Assembly (NCBI RefSeq): GCF_003994485.1
Contig: NZ_RZNJ01000001.1
Span: 809,765-873,764, forward strand
DNA: 64,000 nucleotides
From: Arsenicitalea aurantiaca
GTDB taxonomy: Bacteria > Pseudomonadota > Alphaproteobacteria > Rhizobiales > Devosiaceae
Direction of reading: 5' to 3'
Positions 54,983 to 63,521 of this stretch are shown piece after piece. Each line of letters starts with the position of its first letter. Position 1 is the first letter of the stretch. The position numbers and the translations under genes are program-made. The notes under the pieces are model-generated. The model worked only from the letters and a program-made list of their open reading frames with translations, searched no databases and was not told where the DNA came from.

Positions 54983-56398
54983 TCAGACCGGGTGCGCGCG
55001 CAGCAGCCCCAGCCGCTCGCGCATCGCAAAGCGGATGTTGAGGATCACCGCGACCAGCGCCAGCCCCGTTGCGAGCCCGAACCAGATGCCGAGCCCGCCG
55101 AGCCCCAGCGTGAACCCGCAGAGATAGCCCACCGGCAGTCCGACCGCCCAATAGCCGAGCAGCGCGATCAGCATCGGCGTGCGCGTGTCGCTGAGCCCCC
55201 TGAGCGCCGCCGCGGCACTCACCTGCGCCCCATCGACCAGCTGGAAGACCGCCGCGACCCCCAGAAAGCTCGCTGCGAGCGCAAGCGTCTCGACATTCCC
55301 GGGCTGCGCTGCGTCGAGGAAGAACCCAACGAACTGTTCGGGCAGCACAACGAACGCGATTGCCGTCATGCTCATGAAGCCCAGCGTCACCGCGAGCGCG
55401 GTCCAGCCCGCAAGCGCAATGCCGCGCCGGTGGCTCCGCCCATAGGCGACGCCCACGCGCACGGTCGTCGCATGGCTCAACCCGAGCGGCACCATGAAGG
55501 CGAGCGAAGCGCATTGCGAGGCGATGGCGTGCGCGGCGACCGCCTCGGTGCCGATCCAGCCCATCATCACTGCCGCGACCGAGAACATGCCGACTTCGGC
55601 CGCGAGCATCAGCCCGATCGGGGCGCCGATCCTGAAGATCTCGATGAAGCGCGGCCAGTCCGGCTTCCAGAAACGCACGAGGATGTGGTAGCGCCGCAGC
55701 CGCTTGTGGGTCAGCGCATAGGCCAGCATCAGCCCCATCATCACGATGTTGACGAGGGTCGTCGCGATGCCGGCGCCGGCGAGCTCGAGGCGCGGAAAGC
55801 CGAAATTGCCGAACATCAGCACATAGTTGAGCCCGGCATTCACGAGCACCCCGACAAGCGTGATGACGAGGATGATCCGCGTCACGTCATGGGCGGAGAG
55901 GAACGAGCGCAGCACCACGATGCCGAAGGCGGGAAAGAAGAGCCAGGCAGCGAAATTGACATAGACCTGGGCAAGCGCGGCCAGCTCCGCCTCCTGCCCG
56001 AGAAACAGCAGGATCGGCCCCACCTGCAGCAGCACCGGCACCATCAAGAGCCCGAGCAGGATCGAGGCCCAGAAGCCCTGCCGCACGGTGCGCCGCACGC
56101 TGCGGAATTCGCGTGCCCCGCGCGCCTGCGCCGCCATCGGCGCCACCGCGCTGACGATGCCGACGCCAAAGAGCTGGAACACGATGAGGAAGGAGGAGGC
56201 GAGGGTGCCCGCGGCAAGCTGCGTCGGGCCCAGCCACCCCATCATGATGACGTCGGTGGTGAAGAGCGCGTTCTGCGCGAGCTGCGCCACCACCAGCGGC
56301 CACCCCAGCCCCAGCAGCGCGCGCATCTCGCCCTGCCAGTCGCGCATGGGGGGCGGCGGGGCGATCCCCGCCTGGGTCGCCAGCTCAGGCGTGCTCAT
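54983..56398 (-). CDS. MATE-family multidrug/cation antiporter
   Basis: A 471-residue inner-membrane protein with about twelve transmembrane helices in two halves. It begins GLGWPLVVAQLAQNALFTTDVIMMGWLGPTQLAAGTL (helices 1-2) with the usual MATE pattern, and repeats it around GLMLAAEVGMFSVAAVMMGWIGTEAVAAHAIA. NorM-like exporters use Na+ or H+ gradients; substrate not predictable. The start is the ATG at 56398. It converges on miaA with adjacent stop codons and is divergent from the glycine-zipper lipoprotein gene. Confidence 0.93.
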   Translation of the reverse strand: MSTPELATQAGIAPPPPMRDWQGEMRALLGLGWPLVVAQLAQNALFTTDVIMMGWLGPTQLAAGTLASSFLIVFQLFGVGIVSAVAPMAAQARGAREFRSVRRTVRQGFWASILLGLLMVPVLLQVGPILLFLGQEAELAALAQVYVNFAAWLFFPAFGIVVLRSFLSAHDVTRIILVITLVGVLVNAGLNYVLMFGNFGFPRLELAGAGIATTLVNIVMMGLMLAYALTHKRLRRYHILVRFWKPDWPRFIEIFRIGAPIGLMLAAEVGMFSVAAVMMGWIGTEAVAAHAIASQCASLAFMVPLGLSHATTVRVGVAYGRSHRRGIALAGWTALAVTLGFMSMTAIAFVVLPEQFVGFFLDAAQPGNVETLALAASFLGVAAVFQLVDGAQVSAAAALRGLSDTRTPMLIALLGYWAVGLPVGYLCGFTLGLGGLGIWFGLATGLALVAVILNIRFAMRERLGLLRAHPV

Positions 56399-56574
56399 TG
56401 TTCGGCTCCGGTTACGGCCTTCTCGTAGCCATTCCTCTGGCAAAGGCAAGGCGACACTCTGTCACCAAAATGCAACAGGCTGGTAACCTTGATTAATGTG
56501 GTGCGGAACCTAATCCAAAAAGCCGCATTTCTCGATCAGCCAATGCGCGCAACCGCCTAAATCCGGAGAGAACT

Positions 56575-56832
56575 ATGCATAAGCTTCTTATCATCATCGC
56601 CGCAGTCTTCGCTCTCGCAGCCTGCACCCCCACCCAGCAGAGTGCGGCCGTCGGCGGTGGCGTCGGTGCGGTCATCGGTGGCGTTGCCACCGGCAACGTA
56701 GCCGGCGCTGCGGTTGGCGCCGTGGTTGGCGCTGCTGCCGGTACGGTCGTCGCGACCGTCGCCAACAGCAATCGCTGCGTTTACTCGGACGGCCGTGGCG
56801 GCACCTACACCGACCGCTGCCCCGCTCGCTAA
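56575..56832 (+). CDS. Glycine-zipper lipoprotein (OsmB-like)
   Basis: An 85-residue lipoprotein. Signal peptide MHKLLIIIAAVFALAAC with lipobox ALAAC; lipidated Cys17. A glycine-zipper region follows (AAVGGGVGAVIGGVATGNVAGAA and AVVGAAAGTVVATV, about 24-62) that should pack as tight helices in the membrane. A short Cys/Tyr-rich tail (NRCVYSDGRGGTYTDRCPAR) closes it; the two cysteines could form a disulfide. Such small proteins are usually envelope-stress or structural lipoproteins. It has its own terminator. Confidence 0.85.
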   Translation: MHKLLIIIAAVFALAACTPTQQSAAVGGGVGAVIGGVATGNVAGAAVGAVVGAAAGTVVATVANSNRCVYSDGRGGTYTDRCPAR

Positions 56833-56867
56833 ACGAACCTGACCGACTGACATCAGGTTTGCACCAG

Positions 56868-56900
56868 CCCGGTTCGATGTCCGCATCGAACCGGGTTTTT
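56868..56900 (+). terminator. Strong terminator after the lipoprotein gene
   Basis: CCCGGTTCGATG (56868-56879) pairs perfectly with CATCGAACCGGG (56884-56895) around a TCCG loop, followed by TTTTT. Twelve perfect base pairs make it one of the strongest terminators in the window. Confidence 0.93.
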
Positions 56901-56926
56901 CTATGCCTTTTTTGAGGGAGTTGCCG

Positions 56927-57892
56927 ATGACCGGCACTAAGGGGGCGCCCGATATGAAGCGCCTGAAGACGGCCATCGACGCGGTCGTCGAGGAGATCGC
57001 GAAAACCGACGCGCGGGGCACGCCATCCCAGGCCGTCCCGGCGCTTGCGGGCGCCGATACCGGCCAGTTCGGCATCGCCGTTCACACCTGCGAAGGCGAA
57101 ACCGTCTCCGGCGCCGCCGCCGATACGCCCTTCACCATCCAGTCAATTTCCAAGGTCTTCTCGCTCACCCTCGCGCTCGAAGCGCATGGCGACGACGTCT
57201 GGACGCGCGTCGGCCGCGAGCCGAGCGGGGACCCGTTCAATTCCATCGTCGATCTGGAGCGCCATGAAGGCATTCCGCGCAACCCCTTCATCAATGCGGG
57301 CGCTCTCGTCGTCATCGACATGCTGCTGGGCAAGAATGCCGGCAAGGCTTCCCATGACAGCGTCCGCGCCTTCCTCGAGGCCCGGATCGGTGCCGACGCC
57401 ATCGGCATCGACGATGACGTCGCCAATGAGGAGCAGTCCTCGGGCTTCGTGAACCGAGCCCTCGCCAACCTCGCCAAATCCTTCGACAATCTCGACAACG
57501 AGGTCGAGACCGTGATGAAGGCCTATGTCGAGCAGTGCGCGCTCACGCTCAGCTGCGAGGGGCTTGCCCGCGCCGGCGCCTATCTGATGAGCGACCGGGC
57601 CGACCAGCATTCGGATTCGGTCGCCGAAGCCCGCCGCGCCCGGCGCATCAACGCGCTGATGCTCACCTGTGGGCAATATGACGGGTCGGGCGAATTTGCC
57701 TATCGCGTCGGCCTGCCGGCCAAGAGCGGTGTCGGCGGGGGCATTCTCGCCATCGTCCCGAACGAGGCCGCAATCGCGGTCTGGTCGCCCGGTCTCGACG
57801 ATAACGGCAATTCCCTCCTCGGCACGCGCGCGCTCGAACTCCTCGCCGAGAAGATGGACTGGTCGGTCTTCGGATCGATCGAGCGCCGCTAG
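56927..57892 (+). CDS. glsA: Glutaminase
   Basis: A 321-residue beta-lactamase-fold glutaminase converting glutamine to glutamate and ammonia. Active-site SxxK in [15 protein letters not shown], then [54 protein letters not shown] and, near the end, [21 protein letters not shown] at 56927 follows GAGGGA at a proper distance; an ATG at 56903 is less well placed and too near the terminator. The stop codon overlaps the nikR stop on the other strand. Confidence 0.95.
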   Translation: MTGTKGAPDMKRLKTAIDAVVEEIAKTDARGTPSQAVPALAGADTGQFGIAVHTCEGETVSGAAADTPFTIQSISKVFSLTLALEAHGDDVWTRVGREPSGDPFNSIVDLERHEGIPRNPFINAGALVVIDMLLGKNAGKASHDSVRAFLEARIGADAIGIDDDVANEEQSSGFVNRALANLAKSFDNLDNEVETVMKAYVEQCALTLSCEGLARAGAYLMSDRADQHSDSVAEARRARRINALMLTCGQYDGSGEFAYRVGLPAKSGVGGGILAIVPNEAAIAVWSPGLDDNGNSLLGTRALELLAEKMDWSVFGSIERR

Positions 57893-58356
57893 CCGGTCTC
57901 TCCATCTTGGTGATGATGGTGGTGCGGGTGCTCGCCATGCCCATGCTCATGGGCTTCGTCCGCGGGAATCAGCACCACCTCGCCATGGCGCACCGAGCGT
58001 TCCGCGATCACGCTCTCGGCAAAGCGCTGCACCTCCGCCGTCGGCCCCTTCAGCACCGAGACCTCGAGGCAATTGTCGTGGTCGAGATGCACATGCATGC
58101 TCGACACGGTGAGGTCGTGGTGGTCGTGAAAGGCGCTCGTCAGCCGCCGCGCGAGATCCCTTGCGGCATGATCGTAGACATAGCTCAGAACCCCGACACA
58201 GCGGGCGCTGGCGCCTGCCTCGATATTGGCCTGCCGCAACCCGGCGCGCGCGAGATCGCGGATGGCTTCGGAGCGGTTCTGGTAGCCGCGGGCCGCCATC
58301 ACCCGGTCGAGTTCGCCCATCAGTTCATCGTCCAGCGTCACGGTCACCCGATGCAT
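57889..58356 (-). CDS. nikR: Nickel-responsive repressor NikR with His-rich tail
   Basis: A 155-residue RHH-ACT repressor. The N-terminal ribbon-helix-helix ([37 protein letters not shown], residues 1-37) binds DNA. The C-terminal metal domain has the nickel site: His in [12 protein letters not shown], then HVHLDHDNC, giving the His-His-His-Cys square-planar set. The last 22 residues are unusual: [20 protein letters not shown], a metal-binding His cluster absent from E. coli NikR. It lies divergent from nikA with a perfect operator between them. Confidence 0.95.
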   Translation of the reverse strand: MHRVTVTLDDELMGELDRVMAARGYQNRSEAIRDLARAGLRQANIEAGASARCVGVLSYVYDHAARDLARRLTSAFHDHHDLTVSSMHVHLDHDNCLEVSVLKGPTAEVQRFAESVIAERSVRHGEVVLIPADEAHEHGHGEHPHHHHHQDGETG

Positions 58357-58374
58357 GCCGATCTCCTCCCAACG

Positions 58375-58402
58375 GTATGATCTTTTCGTCTAGACATCAT
58401 AC
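58375..58402. promoter_or_regulatory. NikR operator, GTATGA-N16-TCATAC
   Basis: GTATGA (58375-58380) and TCATAC (58397-58402) are inverted repeats separated by exactly 16 bases, the consensus and spacing of the E. coli NikR site. It is 19 bp upstream of nikR and 79 bp upstream of nikA, so Ni-NikR should repress both genes. Confidence 0.9.
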
Positions 58403-58480
58403 CCGAGCCCTCCTAGTCTCCACTCAGCGGCGCTTCTCGCGCCGTCATCGCAGGGTGCAATGCGATATAGGGGCAGATCG

Positions 58481-60052
58481 ATGCAGTTTTCAAACGCGGC
58501 CAGGCTGCTGGCCGCCGCCTGTCTTGTCGCATGGCCTTCCGCAGCCATCGCCGAAACCCCGGATCGCCTGGTCCTCGCCATTGGCGGCGAGCCGTCCGAG
58601 GGGTATGATCCGCTGCTGGGCTGGGGCCGCTACGGGCACCCGCTCTTCCAGTCGACGCTCTTGAGCCGCAATAACGCGCTCGAGACGGTCCCCGATCTCG
58701 CCACCGACTGGTCGCTCTCGGAGGATCGTCTTATCTGGACGATCCGCATCAGGCCCGATGCCCGTTTCTCCGATGGCACCCCGCTCACCGCCGCGGACGT
58801 CGCCTTCACCTTCACCGAGGCTGCCCGTGCCGGCGGCGCGCTCGATCTCAGCGTCTTCGTCTCCGCCGAAGCTCTGGATGACGAAACGCTCACGATCACG
58901 CTCTCGCGTCCCTGGATCACGTTTACCGAGAGCTTCTACACCCTCGGCATCGTCCCTGCCGCGTCCTACGGGCCCGGCTATGCGCGCAATCCCGTTGGCT
59001 CGGGTCCCTATCGGCTGGTTTCATGGTCCGAGGGCGAACAGCTGATCGTTTCGCGCAATCCCCATTATCACGGCACGACGCCCGCGTTCGAAACCCTCGT
59101 TTTCCTCTTCACCGACGAAAGCACGAGCCTTGCCGCCGCCCGGGCCGGTCAGGTCGATCTCGTCGCGGTGCCCGCTGCCCTTGCCGACGCCGTGCCCACA
59201 GGCTTCACGCGGCACGCCGTGCCCTCGGTCGACAATCGCGGCATCACCTTCCCGATGCAGCCTCCGGGGGAAACCACGGCGGAGGGTGCGCCGGTGGGCA
59301 ACCCCGTCACGTCCGACCGCGCCATCCGGCAGGCGATCAATTTAGGGGTCGATCGCGACATTCTCGTCGACATTGCGCTCGGCGGAAACGGCCGCCCCGC
59401 CCAAGGCCCGGCCGACGGGCTCCCCTGGTCCAACCCCGATGCCGCGCTGCCCTTCGATCCCGAGGCGGCGATCGCGCGTCTCGATGAGGCCGGCTGGATC
59501 CCGGCGTCCGACGGCATCCGCATGCGCGAGGGCGTACGCGCCGAGTTTCCGCTCAACTATCCATCGAGCGATTCCACCCGGCAGATGCTGGCGCTGACCG
59601 TCGCTGAACTCCTCCTGCCGCTCGGCATCGAAGCGACCCCGCGCGGCATCAGCTGGGACCAGATCACCCGGATCATGCATGCCGAGCCCGTGCTCTTTGG
59701 CTGGGGCAGCCACAGCCCGCTCGAAATCTACAGCCTCTATGCCAGCGCCTGGGCGGGCGTCGAATACTTCAACGCCGGCCATTTCCGCAGCGAAGATGTG
59801 GACGCCCATCTCGATGCCGCGCAGGCCGCCGAAAGCCTCGAAGCCTCCTATCCTCATTGGCAGGCCGCCGAATGGGATGGCGAAACCGGCTTCGGCCCGC
59901 GCGGGGAGGCGGGCTGGGCGTGGCTGGTCAATCTCGACCACGTCTATTTCGCCGATGCCTGCCTCGACCTCGGCACCCCGCAGATCGAGCCGCATGGCCA
60001 TGGCTGGCCGATCACCGCCAATCTCGCCCAGTGGCGTTGGACGTGCGACTGA
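58481..60052 (+). CDS. nikA: Nickel ABC transporter substrate-binding protein
   Basis: A 523-residue periplasmic SBP_bac_5-family protein. Signal peptide about 1-24 (MQFSNAARLLAAACLVAWPS, cleaved after AAIA). ETPDRLVLAIGGEPSEGYDPLLGW opens the mature form, then FQSTLLSRN and LSEDRLIWTIRIRPDARFSDGTPLTAADVAFTF, typical of peptide/nickel binders. The family also binds oligopeptides; the NikR operator directly upstream gives the nickel assignment. The ATG at 58481 is preferred to 58460 by the signal peptide and an AGGGG ribosome-binding site. Confidence 0.9.
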   Translation: MQFSNAARLLAAACLVAWPSAAIAETPDRLVLAIGGEPSEGYDPLLGWGRYGHPLFQSTLLSRNNALETVPDLATDWSLSEDRLIWTIRIRPDARFSDGTPLTAADVAFTFTEAARAGGALDLSVFVSAEALDDETLTITLSRPWITFTESFYTLGIVPAASYGPGYARNPVGSGPYRLVSWSEGEQLIVSRNPHYHGTTPAFETLVFLFTDESTSLAAARAGQVDLVAVPAALADAVPTGFTRHAVPSVDNRGITFPMQPPGETTAEGAPVGNPVTSDRAIRQAINLGVDRDILVDIALGGNGRPAQGPADGLPWSNPDAALPFDPEAAIARLDEAGWIPASDGIRMREGVRAEFPLNYPSSDSTRQMLALTVAELLLPLGIEATPRGISWDQITRIMHAEPVLFGWGSHSPLEIYSLYASAWAGVEYFNAGHFRSEDVDAHLDAAQAAESLEASYPHWQAAEWDGETGFGPRGEAGWAWLVNLDHVYFADACLDLGTPQIEPHGHGWPITANLAQWRWTCD

Positions 60053-61050
60053 GTGCCGATCATCCGGGAGGCTTCGTCCTCCTCCGCCTCCTGCGGCTGG
60101 TGCTCGTCCTTCTGGCGGTCGCCATCATCGCCTTTGCGCTCCTCAAGGCCTCGCCGATCGATCCGGTCGATGCCTATCTCGGCGCCGACATCGCCCGCGT
60201 CGGGCCCGATCAGCGTGCCGCGATCGCCGAGCGCTGGGGCCTCGATCAGCCCGCGCCCGTACAGTTCACGCGCTGGCTCAGCCAGCTGCTCTCGGGCGAT
60301 CCGGGGTTCAGCCGGCTCTATAACGCGCCGGTAGCCGAGGTGATCGCCGAGCGGGCAGGGGCCTCGTTCCTCCTCATGGCGCTCGCCTGGGCGCTTTCGG
60401 GTGTCGTCGGCTTCGGTCTTGGCATCCTCGCCGGCGCGCGCGAGAATTCGCTCGTCGACCGCATCATCCGCACCTATGCCTATGGTCTTGCCGGCACCCC
60501 CACGTTCTGGATCGCCATGGTCATGCTGATGGTCTTTTCGGTCGGGCTGGGGGTGACCCCGGTCTGCTGCGCGGGCCCCATCGGCGTACCGCCCGCAGAC
60601 GTCACCCTCCTCGAGCGCCTCCATCACCTCGTCCTGCCGCTCATCGCGCTGACGCTCCTCGGGGTCGCGCAGATCACCCTCCACACGCGCGCCAAGATGG
60701 TCGAGATCATGTCGTCCGAGATCGCGCTCTATGCCCGCGCTCAAGGCGCCTCGCGCGCCGACATCGCGCTTCGCCACGGCGCGCGAAACGCTGCACTCCC
60801 GGCCATCACCATGCTCTTTGCCTCGCTCGGCGAGCTCTTCGGCGGCGCGGTCCTCGCCGAACAGGTTTTCGCCTATCCAGGGCTCGGCCAGGCGACCATC
60901 GCAGCCGGGCTCGGGGGCGACGTGCCGCTGCTTCTTGCCATCACCCTCGTTGCGGCCGCTCTCGTGTCGGTCGGCAATGCCATTGCCGACCTCCTCTACC
61001 GGCTCGTCGATCCACGTATGCGGCGTGGCCCGCACGAGGTGCTCCAGTGA
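60043..61050 (+). CDS. nikB: Nickel ABC transporter permease NikB
   Basis: A 335-residue permease with six transmembrane helices. It opens FVLLRLLRLVLVLLAVAIIAFALLKASPIDPV and has the family permease motif near GASRADIALRHGARNAALPAITM and VLAEQVFAYPGLGQ. Start GTG at 60043 overlaps the nikA stop by 10 bases; a TTG at 60037 is also in frame. It ends overlapping nikC by four bases. The pair NikB/NikC forms the membrane channel. Confidence 0.92.
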   Translation: MRLSADHPGGFVLLRLLRLVLVLLAVAIIAFALLKASPIDPVDAYLGADIARVGPDQRAAIAERWGLDQPAPVQFTRWLSQLLSGDPGFSRLYNAPVAEVIAERAGASFLLMALAWALSGVVGFGLGILAGARENSLVDRIIRTYAYGLAGTPTFWIAMVMLMVFSVGLGVTPVCCAGPIGVPPADVTLLERLHHLVLPLIALTLLGVAQITLHTRAKMVEIMSSEIALYARAQGASRADIALRHGARNAALPAITMLFASLGELFGGAVLAEQVFAYPGLGQATIAAGLGGDVPLLLAITLVAAALVSVGNAIADLLYRLVDPRMRRGPHEVLQ

Positions 61051-61892
61051 GCGCGATCCCCGCCATCGCAGCCGCCCCGATCGGCCGCCGCGTCTCGACC
61101 CTGCGCACAGCCGCGGCCGCGGCTTTGGTCGTTCTTGCCATTCCCGCCATCGCGCTCCTCAGCGGCCGGGCCGGCATCGCGCCCGATTTCGCCGCCCGGC
61201 TCCTGCCGCCGGCGCTCGCGCACCCCTTCGGCACCGATCCGCTCGGGCGCGACATGCTCTTTCGCACCATCAAGGGGCTGGCGCTCAGCCTGCAGGTCGG
61301 CCTCGTCGCTTCGCTGCTTTCTGTTCTCATCGCCACGGCCCTCGCGCTCCTTGGCGCCACCAGCCGCTGGGCGGATGAAGTGGTCGGCTTTCTCGTCGAG
61401 ACGGTAATGGGCCTGCCTCACATCGTCCTCCTGATCCTCATCGCCTTCGCGCTCGGGGGTGGCACCGGCGCCGTCATCGTCGCGGTCGCGGTCACCCACT
61501 GGCCGCGCCTCACGCGCATCCTGCGCGCCGAGATCCTGCAATTGCGCAGCGCCGACTACGTGCGCATCTCGCGCCGGTTCGGCAAATCCTGGTTCTGGAT
61601 CGGCCGGCGCCACATGCTGCCCCATCTCTTGCCGCAAATGCTGGTGGGGCTGCTCCTTCTCTTCCCCCACGCCATCCTCCACGAGGCGGCGTTGAGCTTC
61701 CTCGGCTTCGGCATCGAGCCGGCGCGCCCCGCGATCGGCATTCTCCTCAACGAGGCGATGGGGTATCTGCTGGCCGGGCGCTGGTGGCTGGGGCTCTTTC
61801 CGGGCCTCTGCCTCGTGGGGCTCGTGCTCTGCTTTGATGCCATCGGCAATGGCGCCCGCGCCATGCTCGACCCGCGCGCCAGCGAGGACTGA
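61047..61892 (+). CDS. nikC: Nickel ABC transporter permease NikC
   Basis: A 281-residue permease, six transmembrane helices. LAHPFGTDPLGRDMLFRTIKG is the usual DppC/NikC entry, then GLVASLLSVLIATALALLG, and the EAA-loop area VRISRRFGKSWFWIGRRHMLPHLLPQML. HEAALSFLGFGIEP closes the last helices. Start GTG at 61047 (GTGA overlap with nikB). Co-transcribed with nikD, four bases later. Confidence 0.92.
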   Translation: MSAIPAIAAAPIGRRVSTLRTAAAAALVVLAIPAIALLSGRAGIAPDFAARLLPPALAHPFGTDPLGRDMLFRTIKGLALSLQVGLVASLLSVLIATALALLGATSRWADEVVGFLVETVMGLPHIVLLILIAFALGGGTGAVIVAVAVTHWPRLTRILRAEILQLRSADYVRISRRFGKSWFWIGRRHMLPHLLPQMLVGLLLLFPHAILHEAALSFLGFGIEPARPAIGILLNEAMGYLLAGRWWLGLFPGLCLVGLVLCFDAIGNGARAMLDPRASED

Positions 61893-61895
61893 CAA

Positions 61896-62696
61896 ATGCT
61901 CGAGATCACCGACCTCTCCATCGCCTTCCGCCGCTACGGGCCGCTGCTGACGCGCCGTGAAACGCGCATGCTGGGGCCGCTCGAGCTCACGCTGTCGCGC
62001 GGCGAGGTGCTGGCGGTGGTGGGGGCATCGGGCGCCGGCAAGAGCCTTCTCGCCCACGCCATCTTCGGCGTGCTGCCTGGCAATGCGGTCGTCTCGGGCG
62101 CATTGCGGCTCGATGGTACCCCGCTCGATGCCGCCCGTCAGGCCGCCCTATGCGGGCGCCTAATGGCGCTCGTGCCTCAATCGATCACCCATCTCGATCC
62201 GCTCGTCCGCGCCGGTCGGCAGGTCGGCTGGGCCGCCGGGCGTTCGGGCCATGCCCGCCGCGCCCGCCACGGCCTCGCCCGCGATGCGCTCGCCCGTTTC
62301 GGTCTGGGGCCCGATGCCGCGCGCGCCTATCCGCACGCGCTTTCGGGCGGCATGGCGCGCCGGGTCATGCTCGCCATGGCCAGCGTCGGTTCGGCCGACC
62401 TTATCGTCGCCGACGAACCCACCAACGGCCTTGATCCCGAGAACGCCGGCCGCGTTCTCGATCATCTGCGCAGTCTCGCCGATCGCGGACGGGCGGTGAT
62501 GATGATCACCCACGACCTCACGGGCGCGCTCGGCCATGCCGATCGGGTCGCCATCCTCCGCGAAGGGCAGCTCGTCGAGATCGCCCCGGCCACCGCCTTT
62601 CGCGGAGCAGGCGAGGGGCTCGCCTCGCCCTATGCCCGCGCGCTCTGGCAGGCGCTGCCGGCGAACGGCTTTCTCGTCCCCGTCGCGGCGTCCTGA
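61896..62696 (+). CDS. nikD: Nickel ABC transporter ATPase NikD
   Basis: A 266-residue ABC ATPase. Walker A GASGAGKSLLAHAI (about 45-58), Q-loop LVPQSITHLDPL, signature LSGGMARRVMLAMAS, Walker B LIVADEPTNGLD and H-loop MITHDLTGALGHADR. The partner of NikE in the importer. It lacks the C-terminal oligopeptide/dipeptide transporter extension of some Dpp-type ATPases. Its stop overlaps the nikE start by one base. Confidence 0.93.
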   Translation: MLEITDLSIAFRRYGPLLTRRETRMLGPLELTLSRGEVLAVVGASGAGKSLLAHAIFGVLPGNAVVSGALRLDGTPLDAARQAALCGRLMALVPQSITHLDPLVRAGRQVGWAAGRSGHARRARHGLARDALARFGLGPDAARAYPHALSGGMARRVMLAMASVGSADLIVADEPTNGLDPENAGRVLDHLRSLADRGRAVMMITHDLTGALGHADRVAILREGQLVEIAPATAFRGAGEGLASPYARALWQALPANGFLVPVAAS

Positions 62697-63307
62697 TGCT
62701 CGAGGCCCGCGCACTTGGCTTCGCCCATCCCGAGGGGCCGCCGCTCTTTACTGATGCCACCCTCGCCATCGCCCCCGGTGAAATCGTCGGGCTCCACGGC
62801 CCTTCGGGGATCGGCAAGTCGACGCTCGGCCGGCTCCTGTCCGGTCATCTCGCGCCCGGTTGGGGCGCCGTGCTCCTCGATGGCGCGCCGCTGCGAATGG
62901 CCGGCTTCTGCCCGGTGCAGTATCTGGGCCAGTCGCCCATGCACATGGTCAATCCGCGCTGGCGCGTCGGCGCGATCCTCTCTGAGGCTTCTGCGCCCGA
63001 GCCGAAAACGCTCGCCGCGCTCGGCATCGCCGAGGGCTGGTCGGCCCGCTATCCGCATGAGCTTTCGGGCGGGCAGCTGCAGCGCGTCGCCATTGCCCGC
63101 GCGCTCGCGCCGGGCCTCCGCTTTCTCGTCGCCGACGAGATCTCCACCATGCTCGATGCCATCACCCAGGCCGAGATCTGGGCGTTCCTCACCCGCCTTG
63201 CCGCGGAGCGCGGCATCGGCATCCTCGCTATCAGCCATGACAGGGCGCTGCTCGAGGCCGTCGCAACGCGCACGCTCGAATTTCGCGAAATCGCCCTTGG
63301 GCCTTGA
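62696..63307 (+). CDS. nikE: Nickel ABC transporter ATPase NikE (short form)
   Basis: A 203-residue ABC ATPase, shorter than the roughly 260 of E. coli NikE. Walker A GPSGIGKSTLGRLLSG, Q-loop VQYLGQSPMHMVNPR, signature LSGGQLQRVAIARAL, Walker B LRFLVADEIST and H-loop AISHDRALLEAVA are all present, so it should be active. The end at FREIALGP lacks an accessory domain. Its stop codon overlaps the -35 of the next promoter. Confidence 0.9.
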   Translation: MLEARALGFAHPEGPPLFTDATLAIAPGEIVGLHGPSGIGKSTLGRLLSGHLAPGWGAVLLDGAPLRMAGFCPVQYLGQSPMHMVNPRWRVGAILSEASAPEPKTLAALGIAEGWSARYPHELSGGQLQRVAIARALAPGLRFLVADEISTMLDAITQAEIWAFLTRLAAERGIGILAISHDRALLEAVATRTLEFREIALGP

Positions 63308-63333
63308 CAGGCCGGTCGCCTCGCACATATCAA
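63304..63333 (+). promoter_or_regulatory. Predicted promoter of the ilv leader
   Basis: Consensus TTGACA (63304-63309) overlaps the nikE stop. About 17-18 bp on is ATATCAA (63327-63333), which fits a -10 as TATCAA. It starts the transcript carrying the leader peptide 30 bases further down. Confidence 0.65.
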
Positions 63334-63362
63334 TGCCGGAAGATTAAATTCGGAGTAGTCCC

Positions 63363-63413
63363 GTGCGGGCATCCATTCTCGTAGTAGGTAGGCGCATCGG
63401 CAACGTGGGGTAA
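63363..63413 (+). CDS. Branched-chain amino acid leader peptide (16 residues)
   Basis: GTG-initiated peptide MRASILVVGRRIGNVG, ending TAA, with CGGAG seven bases ahead of the start. It has Ile-Leu-Val-Val in a row (codons 63375-63386), plus a later Ile and Val: six of 16 residues are the regulatory amino acids. A ribosome held at these codons when Ile, Leu or Val is scarce should change the fold of the following RNA and let transcription into ilvB. Placement before a terminator and ilvB makes this assignment strong. Confidence 0.82.
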   Translation: MRASILVVGRRIGNVG

Positions 63414-63468
63414 CTCCCCGCGAGTGACGGTGCGCGCAACAGGCTCCCCCCGGGGGCCTTTTTTATTG
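63404..63468 (+). terminator. Attenuator: hairpin plus terminator ahead of ilvB
   Basis: Hairpin CGTGGGG (63404-63410) with CCCCGCG (63416-63422) covers the end of the leader peptide. The terminator is GGCTCCC (63442-63448) with GGGGGCC (63452-63458; one T-G pair) followed by TTTTTTATT. C-rich and G-rich arms of both hairpins can exchange partners, the usual anti-termination layout; the exact antiterminator pairing was not established. Confidence 0.8.
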
Positions 63469-63521
63469 CCTTTTTTCCCGCGAGGCGGGTAGGGCAGGGT
63501 CGGCAAGGCAGGAGAGAATTC

